DNA of 64,000 nt from Hydrococcus rivularis NIES-593 (lineage in GTDB: Bacteria; Cyanobacteriota; Cyanobacteriia; Cyanobacteriales; Microcystaceae): NCBI RefSeq assembly GCF_001904635.1, contig NZ_MRCB01000004.1:62001-126000 (forward strand), written 5' to 3'. Shown here piece after piece: positions 39,476-47,914 of this stretch. Below the pieces are notes generated by a model. The model made no database searches and was not told the DNA's origin. It saw only the letters and a program-made list of their open reading frames with translations. The position numbers and the translations under genes are program-made. Positions within the stretch are counted from its first letter, which is position 1; each line of letters opens with the position of its first letter.

Positions 39476-39556
39476 TCACGCAGAGGAGGCACGGGTGCGG
39501 AACCTGCGTCCGCACAATGAGTGCCGTCGCGCAGAGGCGCAAAGGGTTCGCAGAGA
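39476..39556. repeat. Repeat cluster with AACCTGCGT-loop hairpin, nifE-nifN gap
   Basis: GTGCGG (39495-39500), loop AACCTGCGT, CCGCAC (39510-39515) form a six-bp hairpin, flanked by CGCAGAGG/CGCAGAGAGG motifs. The same loop, on a different stem, occurs at 59308-59330 between rpoB and rpoC2. Confidence 0.65.
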
Positions 39557-39558
39557 GG

Positions 39559-40920
39559 TTATACTGATTTGGCACGGGTTCTGCGAGGGACGAAGCGCCA
39601 GACGGGGGACATGACGGTGGAGTGGACTTCTTTGGCGAAGTTGAGCATTCCGACAAAGCCTTCTAGGGCTTCTTTGCGTTCGTGGTTGTGGTCGCAGAAG
39701 CCAAGTCCTAGTTTGTAGGCGATGGGACGTTCTTTTACGCCGCCGACGAAGATATCTACATCTTTTTCTTTGAGGAAGGCAGATAGTTCTAAGGGGTTGG
39801 AATCGTCTACAATAATCGTGCCTTCATCGGTGACTTCGTGCAGTTCTTTGTAGTCTTCGCTAGTGCCCGTCTGCGAACCGACCATCACGACATCCATTCC
39901 CAACAGTCGAAACGCTTTGACGAGGGAGAAGGCTTTGAAGGCACCGCCGACGTAGATAGCGGCTTTTTTCCCCTGCAAGTCTTTGCGGTATTCTTGAAGT
40001 TTGGGATAGAGGACAGCGATTTCATCGCGGACTACTTGTTGAGCGCGCTTGAGGATTTCGGGGTCGTCTTTGAAGAAGTTGGCGACTTTGTATAAGGCAT
40101 CTGCCATATCTTCGATGCCGAAGTAGGAAGCTTTCACGAAAGGAATGCCGTATTTCTCTTTCATCATTTTGGCTAAGTCCATCGTCGCCCCAGAACATTG
40201 AACGACGTTGAGGGCAGCACCGTGCGATCGCGCGATATCTTTTACTCGTCCGTCACCCGTGATATTTGCCACTACCTGAATGCCCATGCGTTCGTAATAT
40301 TCTCGGATAATCCAGATTTCCCCCGCCAGGTTAAAGTCTCCCAGAATGTTGATGCTGTGGGGAGAAATCCCAGTCGTGTCGCCCGTACCTACCAAGCGGA
40401 ACATGGCTCTGCAAGCGGCATTGTATCCTGCCCGCTTATTGCCTTTAAATCCTTCAGACTGCACGGGAATAACTGGGATACCTTTTTCTTGGCTAACTTG
40501 CTTGCAGATGCTCTCCATGTCGTCGCCGATAATGCCGACAATGCAAGTAGAGTAGACAAAGGCAGCATTGGGATGATGGCGATCGATCAGTTCGATTAAC
40601 GCTTGCTGAAGTTTTTTCTCGCCGCCGAAGATGACATCTCTTTCTTGTAAGTCAGTGGAAAAACTCAGGCGGTGTAATTCAGGACCAGAAGACAATGCAC
40701 CCCGAATATCCCAAGTATAGGCGGCACAACCGATGGGGCCGTGGACTAAGTGTATTGCATCGGCGATGGGATAGAGGACGACCCGCGAACCACAAAAGAC
40801 GCACGCTCTTTGACTGACAGCTCCCGCTAAACTATCCTTATTGCAGGCTAACTGAAAGGGAGCATCGCCTTTGCGGTGAATTTGATCGGCACGTTCTTGA
40901 AAGATAACTGTGTCAGTCAT
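39559..40920 (-). CDS. nifE: FeMo-cofactor scaffold protein NifE
   Basis: A 453-residue NifD homologue forming the NifEN scaffold. It shows QRACVFCGSRVVLYPIADA, HGPIGCAAYTWDIRG and STCIVGIIGDD, plus GFKGNKRAGYNAACRAM. The C-terminal block reads FCDHNHERKEALEGFVGM. Normal length. Ribosome site AAGGTAAC before the ATG. Lies downstream of the ferredoxin gene, from which it is separated by a tandemly duplicated repeat element. One HIP1 site in the coding sequence. Confidence 0.96.
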   Translation of the reverse strand: MTDTVIFQERADQIHRKGDAPFQLACNKDSLAGAVSQRACVFCGSRVVLYPIADAIHLVHGPIGCAAYTWDIRGALSSGPELHRLSFSTDLQERDVIFGGEKKLQQALIELIDRHHPNAAFVYSTCIVGIIGDDMESICKQVSQEKGIPVIPVQSEGFKGNKRAGYNAACRAMFRLVGTGDTTGISPHSINILGDFNLAGEIWIIREYYERMGIQVVANITGDGRVKDIARSHGAALNVVQCSGATMDLAKMMKEKYGIPFVKASYFGIEDMADALYKVANFFKDDPEILKRAQQVVRDEIAVLYPKLQEYRKDLQGKKAAIYVGGAFKAFSLVKAFRLLGMDVVMVGSQTGTSEDYKELHEVTDEGTIIVDDSNPLELSAFLKEKDVDIFVGGVKERPIAYKLGLGFCDHNHERKEALEGFVGMLNFAKEVHSTVMSPVWRFVPRRTRAKSV

Positions 40921-40930
40921 GGGTCGTTAC

Positions 40931-41065
40931 CTTTTGATGGTTGGTTTGTTGTAGTGCGAGCGTCTCGCTCGCTTACCGTTGTACTCGCTTTTGATGGTTG
41001 GTTTGTTGTTGCGAGCGTCTCGCTCGCTTACCGTTGTACTCGCGCGGGCAAGATGCCCGCACTAC
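40931..41065. repeat. Tandem duplication plus palindromic repeat, ferredoxin-nifE gap
   Basis: Two copies of a 55-57-base unit (40931-40987 and 40988-41042), each starting CTTTTGATGGTTGG and containing GCGAGCGTCTCGCTCGC. The second copy lacks two bases. Element ends are GTAGTGCG (40951) and CGCACTAC (41058-41065). The right end supplies the TAG stop of the ferredoxin gene. Confidence 0.85.
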
Positions 41066-41379
41066 TTAGCAAATAAATAATCTTCTGCCGCCTTCCCTTC
41101 TTCTAGCGCATCGAGAATTTCGTCGATCGCAGCTTCATCGACCTCTCCATACCAATAGTTATCGGGATAAATCATCATGACGGGGCCGTGGTCGCACAGT
41201 TTCAGGCATCCCGTCGAAGAAACGAGGACATCATCCAAACCGCGATCGCTCAGTTCGCTTTCTAGATATTGAATGAGTGGGACAGCCCCTTTGCGTCCGC
41301 AAACGCCCTGAGCGTCGCCTTTCATTCTAAAGGACGCACAAACAAAAATGTGATGTTTTGGTTTTGTTAGTTTAACCAT
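41062..41379 (-). CDS. Thioredoxin-like [2Fe-2S] ferredoxin in the nif cluster
   Basis: A 105-residue protein of the thioredoxin-like [2Fe-2S] ferredoxin family. Cluster cysteines are visible at HIFVCASFRMKGDAQGVCG and SSTGCLKLCDHGPV, giving the C-x11/12-C...C-x3-C pattern, and MMIYPDNYWYGEV follows. Clostridium pasteurianum has a related ferredoxin that interacts with the MoFe protein, and similar genes sit in nif clusters of anaerobes. It probably serves nitrogenase as electron carrier or in cofactor assembly; this is inference. Strong AAAGGAGGTAA site. The TAG stop belongs to the adjacent repeat. Confidence 0.88.
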   Translation of the reverse strand: MVKLTKPKHHIFVCASFRMKGDAQGVCGRKGAVPLIQYLESELSDRGLDDVLVSSTGCLKLCDHGPVMMIYPDNYWYGEVDEAAIDEILDALEEGKAAEDYLFAK

Positions 41380-41399
41380 TTTCGTTACCTCCTTTTGTC

Positions 41400-41495
41400 G
41401 TAGTGCGAGCGTCTCGCTCGCGGATTGTATATTATCCGCTCGCAGGCAAGACGCGAAGCGCCCCTCCAGCGAGAGCGAAGGCTCTCCCGCACTAC
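41400..41495. repeat. Palindromic repeat with GTAGTGCG ends, nifK-ferredoxin gap
   Basis: Begins GTAGTGCGAGCGTCTCGCTC and ends CTCTCCCGCACTAC; the outer ends are inverted copies. It fills nearly the whole gap between the nifK stop and the ferredoxin ribosome site. Confidence 0.75.
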
Positions 41496-41507
41496 AATCG
41501 ATCTGTA

Positions 41508-42878
41508 TTACAGCACTAATTCAAACACTTCATCGGGATCGTCGCGATCTTTGCGTTCGAGGATCGTGTTGATAATGTTGCACAATAGATGCATACTGCC
41601 GCGATAGCCGAAGCTGGGGAAGAGACTATGACCAACGCGATCGAGAATGGGCCAGCCGTAGCGTACTAAGGGAATGTCTTCTGCACGGGCGATATACTTG
41701 CCATAGACGTTGCTAATTAACAAGTCTACGGGTTTGTTCTTGATAAGTTGATGCAGATAGAATAGGTCGGCGTTGTCGCGGATAACGGCATCGGGAACCC
41801 AATCTTTCAGGATTTCCTTACACCGAGTGACAAAATACGGAGAAACCGTACCCGTAATGACGTAGACGGGTTTAGCGCCGCAGCTTACCAAGAATTCGGT
41901 CACTGCAACCATTTGATCGGGGTCGCCGGAGAGGGCAACCCGCTTGCCATAGAGATATTGTTGCCAGTCAGTCATTAAGTCTACCAGCTTGCCTCGTTCG
42001 TCCATGAGGGATTCTGGCGGTTCGATTCCGGTGGTTTCGATGACTGCTTGAACAAAGCGATCGCACGCCGCAATCCCGACGGGTAAATCAAGTACTTTAT
42101 AAGGAACTTGGCATTTATTCTCTAATGCCACTGCTGCTGCTTTACTGGCATCTCCCAACGCTAGCGTATAGAGGCTGTCGCCTGTAGAACGAAGGGCTTC
42201 TACGGTCGTTCCGCCTTTTGGATACATCCGAAAATCGCCTGTTTGAGGAGTATCGACGACATCGGAAGTGTCGGGGAATACTACTGACTCAACTCCAAGC
42301 GTTTGCAAAAACTGCTTTAGATGGCGAACGTCGGATGGCTCTACATAGCCAGGGATGACGTTAAGCTGGTTTTTGGTCGTACCAGTCTTTTCGGACAGGT
42401 ACTTCACCATTGCTTCGGTCATATTCGACCAACCCGTGATATGGGTGCCGACGTAGCTGGGCGTGTTAGCGTGAATAACCGTTTTGCCTTCTGGAATAAT
42501 TCCGCTTTCGCGAGCTTCTCGGATAATGGTAGGAATGTCATCCCCAATGGTTTCCGATAAGCAAGTGGTATTGACGGCAATTACGTCTGGGTTGTACAGT
42601 TTGTACATCGTCGTGAATGCTTGGCGCAAGTTAGCACTGCCGCCAAATACTGCCGCCCCTTCCGTAAAAGAGCTAGTCGCTGCCATAATTGGCTCTTTGT
42701 AGTGACGAGTCAAGTGCGATCGGTGATAAGCGCAGCAGCCTTGCGAGCCGTGGGAATGGGGCAAACAGCCATGAATCCCTAATGCAGCATACATTGCACC
42801 GATAGGCTGGCAAGTTTTGGCAGGATTGATGCGTAATGCCTTGCGTTCGATAATTTCTTTGGGGGTCAATTCTAACAT
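41508..42878 (-). CDS. nifK: Nitrogenase MoFe protein beta subunit NifK (short type)
   Basis: A 456-residue beta subunit of dinitrogenase. P-cluster ligands are present in KTCQPIGAMYAALG, HGSQGCCAYHRSH and NTTCLSETIGDD, and the serine region NTPSYVGTH follows. It lacks the roughly 50-residue N-terminal extension of Azotobacter and ordinary cyanobacterial NifK (about 510-523 residues), matching the Clostridium-type subunit. Ribosome site GAGGAG in a leader identical to that of nifD. One HIP1 site in the coding sequence. Confidence 0.97.
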   Translation of the reverse strand: MLELTPKEIIERKALRINPAKTCQPIGAMYAALGIHGCLPHSHGSQGCCAYHRSHLTRHYKEPIMAATSSFTEGAAVFGGSANLRQAFTTMYKLYNPDVIAVNTTCLSETIGDDIPTIIREARESGIIPEGKTVIHANTPSYVGTHITGWSNMTEAMVKYLSEKTGTTKNQLNVIPGYVEPSDVRHLKQFLQTLGVESVVFPDTSDVVDTPQTGDFRMYPKGGTTVEALRSTGDSLYTLALGDASKAAAVALENKCQVPYKVLDLPVGIAACDRFVQAVIETTGIEPPESLMDERGKLVDLMTDWQQYLYGKRVALSGDPDQMVAVTEFLVSCGAKPVYVITGTVSPYFVTRCKEILKDWVPDAVIRDNADLFYLHQLIKNKPVDLLISNVYGKYIARAEDIPLVRYGWPILDRVGHSLFPSFGYRGSMHLLCNIINTILERKDRDDPDEVFELVL

Positions 42879-42907
42879 AATATTTTCTCCTCAATTGTGA
42901 GCCTCTT

Positions 42908-42966
42908 GTCCTCTGTCACTGGTCATTTGTCATTGGCACAAAGAACAAATGACAAAGGACAAATAA
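42908..42966. repeat. GTCATTTGTCATTGG-type repeat, nifD-nifK gap
   Basis: GGTCATTTGTCATTGG followed by its inverse ACAAATGACAAAGGAC gives an imperfect hairpin directly after nifD. Same family as the segment inside mfd and the ones at 44655-44755 and 59239-59290. Confidence 0.65.
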
Positions 42967-44640
42967 CTACTTCTGCCACGGTGCTTTGATGTATTTCCAC
43001 GCTTGACCGTTGACGCGCAGATCGACATCTTTTGCAAAGTTGACTGCGCCTCGGAACCCAGCAAAGGGTCCGCCGTAGTCGTAGCTATGCAACTGTTTGC
43101 AAGGGATGCCAAACTTCTCGATGATGTATTTGTCTTTAATCCCAGAACCGATGAGGTCGGGTTTAAAGCGTTTAATCAATACATCGAGTTCGTGGTGAGA
43201 GATATTGTCTACCAGTAAGGTATCTTCGCCCATGTCTGGCATCATCCCTTCGTAATCCCCAATCACTTTTTCTTCCCGCAACTGTTCTAGGACTTCTGGG
43301 GGACGAGTGGGATTGTATCGTTCGGGGTCGGGTTCGACTTCTAATTCTTCGATGTTGCGGCTGTCGGCATCAACCCTAATTTTTGGCAATGCCTGCCGTC
43401 CTTCGTAGTCGTCGCGGTGAGCGAACTCATATCCTGCTACAATCGTCTTCATACCAAGATCGGCAAATAATTCTTGGTAGTGGTGGGCGCGAGAACCACC
43501 AACAAATAGGAATACAGTTTTACCTTCCAAGCGCTTGCGATATTCGGCAAGTTGCGCCTCGGCAAGCGCTATTTCTTCAGTGAGTACTTCTTCTACCCGC
43601 GCGGTGAGTTCGGGGTTATCAAAGAAGCGAGCGACTTTACGAATGCTCTTGGCGAATGCATGGATGCCAATGAAGTTGACTTTAATCCAAGGAACTCCAT
43701 ATTTAGTCTCCATCATCGTTGCCATGTAGTTGATGGAACGGTGACACATAACTAAGTTAACTTTCGCTAGGTGCGCCTTAGTTGCTGCATCATAAGTGCC
43801 GTCGCCACTAAAAGTCGCTACGGTTTTAATGCCGCATTTTTCGAGAACGCGCTCGATTTCCCAAGCATCGCCGCCGATGTTGTATTCTCCCATCAGGTTG
43901 ACGGTGAAGCCCTCGATTTCTTCAGTTTCTGTATCCGTACCAATCCAGTGTTTGAAGAAACCGTTGTTGGCGATGTGGTGTCCTGCCGATTGGCTGACTC
44001 CTTTGTAACCTTCGCAGTTAAAAGCAACTACAGGAAGTCCCAGTTCCTCGGTTAACTCTTTCGCTGCACCTTGAATGTCGTCGCCAATTAAACCTACTGG
44101 ACAGGTAGCGTGAATGGTAATAGATTTTGGCTTGGGATCGAAAATATTGTATGCTTCGCGAACGGCTGTTTTGAGTTTATTGATGCCGCCAAAGACGATA
44201 TCCTCTTCTTGCAAGTCGGTGGAGAAGCTATAGTTGAGCCAGTTTCGTCCATCTTCGCGGGTTTTATATTGGTTGCGTCGCGTCATCCAGGCATAGTAAG
44301 AACAGCCAATGGGGCCGTGAACGATGTGGATGCAATCGCCAAAGGGTCCGACGACCACCCCTTTACAACCTGCATAAGCGCAACCCCTCTGGGTGATGAT
44401 GCCAGGAGTCGTTCTTTCGTTGGCGGCGATTTCTTGGTCTATTTCTTCGGGATTGCGAATGATGACGTGTTTGCTGCGTTTTTTAGCCACTTTGGCGGGG
44501 TAAGCTTCGAGAATTTCTTCAACTGTTTCCCGTGTCTCCTCTTTACTAATCGGAGATCTGGAGAGCATTACTTCTTCTTTTGCTTGCGCCGCCTGAACTT
44601 CTACATCGGTTTTAGGCGCTAAAAATGTGTTGTCTGTCAT
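42967..44640 (-). CDS. nifD: Nitrogenase MoFe protein alpha subunit NifD (long, anaerobe type)
   Basis: A 557-residue alpha subunit; ordinary cyanobacterial NifD is about 480-490. P-cluster cysteines lie in RGCAYAGCKGVVVGP, HGPIGCSYYAW and ATCPVGLIGDD. FeMo-co ligands are the Cys in LVMCHRSINYM and the His in QLHSYDY (equivalent to Cys275 and His442 of Azotobacter). The Val70, Arg96, Gln191/His195 and Arg359 equivalents are all there. The extra length is mainly an insertion of about 50 residues between EFAHRDDYEG and GEDTLLVDN, rich in Pro/Glu, as in Clostridium-type NifD. No HIP1 octamer seen in the gene. First of the nifDK pair. Confidence 0.97.
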   Translation of the reverse strand: MTDNTFLAPKTDVEVQAAQAKEEVMLSRSPISKEETRETVEEILEAYPAKVAKKRSKHVIIRNPEEIDQEIAANERTTPGIITQRGCAYAGCKGVVVGPFGDCIHIVHGPIGCSYYAWMTRRNQYKTREDGRNWLNYSFSTDLQEEDIVFGGINKLKTAVREAYNIFDPKPKSITIHATCPVGLIGDDIQGAAKELTEELGLPVVAFNCEGYKGVSQSAGHHIANNGFFKHWIGTDTETEEIEGFTVNLMGEYNIGGDAWEIERVLEKCGIKTVATFSGDGTYDAATKAHLAKVNLVMCHRSINYMATMMETKYGVPWIKVNFIGIHAFAKSIRKVARFFDNPELTARVEEVLTEEIALAEAQLAEYRKRLEGKTVFLFVGGSRAHHYQELFADLGMKTIVAGYEFAHRDDYEGRQALPKIRVDADSRNIEELEVEPDPERYNPTRPPEVLEQLREEKVIGDYEGMMPDMGEDTLLVDNISHHELDVLIKRFKPDLIGSGIKDKYIIEKFGIPCKQLHSYDYGGPFAGFRGAVNFAKDVDLRVNGQAWKYIKAPWQK

Positions 44641-44654
44641 AATATTTTCTCCTC

Positions 44655-44755
44655 TGTTTCAGTTACCAGTTATTTGTCATTTGTCATTTGTCCTTTGTCA
44701 CTTGTTCTTTGTACTAATAACTTTTGTACTAATAACTAATGACAAAGGACCATCT
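44655..44755. repeat. GTCATTTGTCCTTTGTC-type repeat, nifI2-nifD gap
   Basis: Several tandem TTTGTCATTTGTCCTTTG units followed by duplicated ACTAATAACTTTTGT and the inverse ATGACAAAGGACC; can form a long hairpin between nifI2 and nifD. Confidence 0.7.
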
Positions 44756-44771
44756 TCACTGGTTACTGTAA

Positions 44772-45167
44772 TTAGCCAGTCATTTCATCAACAGCGATCG
44801 CGCCAGTAACACCATTGCTCACCCGAACGGCTTCTTCTACTGGCAGAACGAAGATCTTACCGTCTCCAGGATTGCCTGTTTGGTTGGCGGCGATTAAGGT
44901 TTCAACAACTTTTGCTACCTTGTCGTCGGGAACGACTACGCTAATCAAACGCTTAGCAAGCAACTGAGGTCCGCGAGCGAGTATCGACAATACATCGCTG
45001 CTATCTTCTGGGTGTTCGTTGAGATTAGCGCACAGTTGAAAGTCAACAGCTTGCTTTCCTCGACCGACGACTTTGATGGCATTGAAGGCGGGGAACCCTG
45101 CTGCTACTAATGCTTCTTTTGTCGGGGTAATTTTGTTGGGTCTGATAACTGCCATCACTTCTTTCAT
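44772..45167 (-). CDS. nifI2: PII-like nitrogenase regulator NifI2
   Basis: A 131-residue PII-family protein. Starts MKEVMAVIRPNKITPTKEAL and carries the RGKQAVDF T-loop entry. The T-loop differs in sequence and length from GlnB. The C-terminal part has NPGDGKIFVLPVEEAVRVSNG. In Methanococcus maripaludis the NifI1-NifI2 complex binds dinitrogenase and switches it off when ammonium is added; 2-oxoglutarate relieves this. ATG at 45167 with GAGGAGAGG chosen; the frame is open 26 codons upstream. One HIP1 site near the 3' end. Confidence 0.92.
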   Translation of the reverse strand: MKEVMAVIRPNKITPTKEALVAAGFPAFNAIKVVGRGKQAVDFQLCANLNEHPEDSSDVLSILARGPQLLAKRLISVVVPDDKVAKVVETLIAANQTGNPGDGKIFVLPVEEAVRVSNGVTGAIAVDEMTG

Positions 45168-45263
45168 GACACCTCTCCTCGCTAAATTGGTTCTTGGTAA
45201 TGTATTGGTCATTTGTCCTCTGTTGATTCTTTGGCAAATGACCAACGATGCGCGAAAAAAGGA

Positions 45264-45629
45264 TTAGACTTTGGCTAATGGTTTAGTCGGGGGAGCGGCG
45301 ACATATTCTTGTTTCCCAGAGCTAACTGTATAGACTTCTTCGACTGGGGTAACAAAAATCTTGCCGTCTCCAGGTGCCCCTATGTTCCCAGTGCGGGCAC
45401 TTGCCAAGATGGTTTGGATGACGAAGCGTTTTTCTGAGTTGGGGACGACTACCATCAAGCAAACCTTGGGCAGTTCGTCGTAAACGACATTGCCGATTTT
45501 GAGACCCCCTTGTTTACCTCGACCGTAAACATCAATTTTGGTAACTGCTGGATATCCTGCATCCAAAAGCGCCTGCATGACTTCGGCACATTTTTCAGGT
45601 CGAATAATCGCTCTGACCATAAGAGTCAT
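45264..45629 (-). CDS. nifI1: PII-like nitrogenase regulator NifI1
   Basis: A 121-residue PII-family protein encoded directly after nifH. It shows MVRAIIRPEKCAEVMQAL, VTKIDVYGRGKQGGL and GAPGDGKIFVTPVEEVYTV. The short T-loop with GLKIGNVVYDELPK and the position between nifH and nifD are diagnostic for NifI1 rather than GlnB. Ribosome site GGAGG nine bases before ATG. A small stem (GAGAG/CTCTC at 45661-45678) lies between it and nifH and might stabilise or process the nifH transcript. Confidence 0.93.
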   Translation of the reverse strand: MTLMVRAIIRPEKCAEVMQALLDAGYPAVTKIDVYGRGKQGGLKIGNVVYDELPKVCLMVVVPNSEKRFVIQTILASARTGNIGAPGDGKIFVTPVEEVYTVSSGKQEYVAAPPTKPLAKV

Positions 45630-45702
45630 GGTAGTTTACCTCCATTTCATTAAGGGGGATGAGAGATGACAAACTCTCTTAGTTCTCGGTTTTCCGTCGC
45701 CA

Positions 45703-46912
<1,210 letters not shown>

Positions 46913-47809
46913 TTACAAAATAGCTTCAACTACGAGATCGGGAGAAACTCTTTCTTGCAACTTTGCTTCAATTCCCATTTTGAGAGTAGCGGTCGCGCTC
47001 GGACAACCATCGCAAGCACCTTTTAGTATTACTAGCACTCGGTTTCCTTCAACATCGTACAATTCTACATCTCCGCCATCTGTAGCAAGAAACGGACGCA
47101 CTTCTTTCTCGAGAATTTCTTGGATGAGAGATATCTTTTGCAAGTTAGTTAGAGGGACAGATGCAGAGGTTTTGGAGAGAGAAGGAGAGCGAGTGAAACT
47201 AGCTTCTATTTGTTGTGTCTGTTCGTTAACTTCTGCTAGTAGATCGTCTATGTCTGCCAAACAGGAACCGCATCCGCCACCTGCTTTGATGTAGTTGGTG
47301 ACTTCTTCGGCAGTGGTCAGGTGATTTTCTCGAATGACTCGTTTGATTTGATCTTGACTGACGGCAAAGCATTTACATACTAACCGACTGTCATCATCTT
47401 CGTCTTGTCTGATGGAAACACCTTTGTAGTTGGCAATGGCAGCTTCTAGCGCTTCTTGTCCCATGACGGAACAATGCATCTTTTCCTGGGGTAAACCGTC
47501 TAGATAGTCAGCAATGTCGCGGTTGCTAATTTTAAGGGCATCATCTACCTTCATTCCCTTAACTAAATCGGTGAGTGCGGAGGACGATGCGATCGCGCTG
47601 GCACAGCCAAAAGTCTCAAAGCGAGCATCTAGAATAGTGTCAGTTTCTCGATCTATTTTCAGATACAGTCTTAAAGCATCTCCACAAGCAACACTCTCCA
47701 CCTCGCCTATCGCGATCGCTTCTCCCGCTTTGCATTCATCAGGCGCGATCGCTCCGATGTTATGGGGATGATAAAACAGATCCATTACTTTTTCGCTATA
47801 GTCCCACAT
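46913..47809 (-). CDS. nifU: Fe-S cluster scaffold NifU
   Basis: A 298-residue full-length three-domain NifU. The N-terminal IscU-like domain has cysteines in VACGDALRL, FGCASAIASSSA and MHCSVMGQEAL. The central [2Fe-2S] domain has LVCKCFAVS and GGGCGSCLADI. The C-terminal Nfu domain has GACDGCPSATATLKMG. It builds clusters for nitrogenase using sulfur from NifS. Three HIP1 sites in the gene. The upstream leader lies in repeat sequence and lacks a clear ribosome site. Confidence 0.96.
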   Translation of the reverse strand: MWDYSEKVMDLFYHPHNIGAIAPDECKAGEAIAIGEVESVACGDALRLYLKIDRETDTILDARFETFGCASAIASSSALTDLVKGMKVDDALKISNRDIADYLDGLPQEKMHCSVMGQEALEAAIANYKGVSIRQDEDDDSRLVCKCFAVSQDQIKRVIRENHLTTAEEVTNYIKAGGGCGSCLADIDDLLAEVNEQTQQIEASFTRSPSLSKTSASVPLTNLQKISLIQEILEKEVRPFLATDGGDVELYDVEGNRVLVILKGACDGCPSATATLKMGIEAKLQERVSPDLVVEAIL

Positions 47810-47831
47810 TTTCAGTTACCAGTCCCCTTAA

Positions 47832-47914
47832 GTAGTGCGAGCGTCTCGCTCGCGTGTGCAGAATACCTGTTGTGCGGGAGCATATCCCATTGGCGGGCAG
47901 GATGCCCGCACTAC
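47832..47914. repeat. Palindromic repeat with GTAGTGCG ends, nifS-nifU gap
   Basis: Begins GTAGTGCGAGCGTCTCGCTC and ends GGCGGGCAGGATGCCCGCAC plus TAC. The right end, read on the minus strand, gives the TAG stop codon of nifS. Confidence 0.8.

Noticed and set aside
40931-41065. CRISPR array
   Set aside because: Only two adjacent direct copies without spacers; it is a tandem duplication of a palindromic repeat.
42967-44640. Apparent loss of the FeMo-co ligand histidine in NifD (PFAG where Azotobacter has PYHG)
   Set aside because: Counting from the EFAH block shows that position is residue 451; the true ligand His442 is the His of QLHSYDY, which is present.
42967-44640. Alternative V- or Fe-only nitrogenase
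   Set aside because: No vnfG/anfG delta-subunit gene lies between the D and K genes, and the alpha-subunit residues fit NifD.
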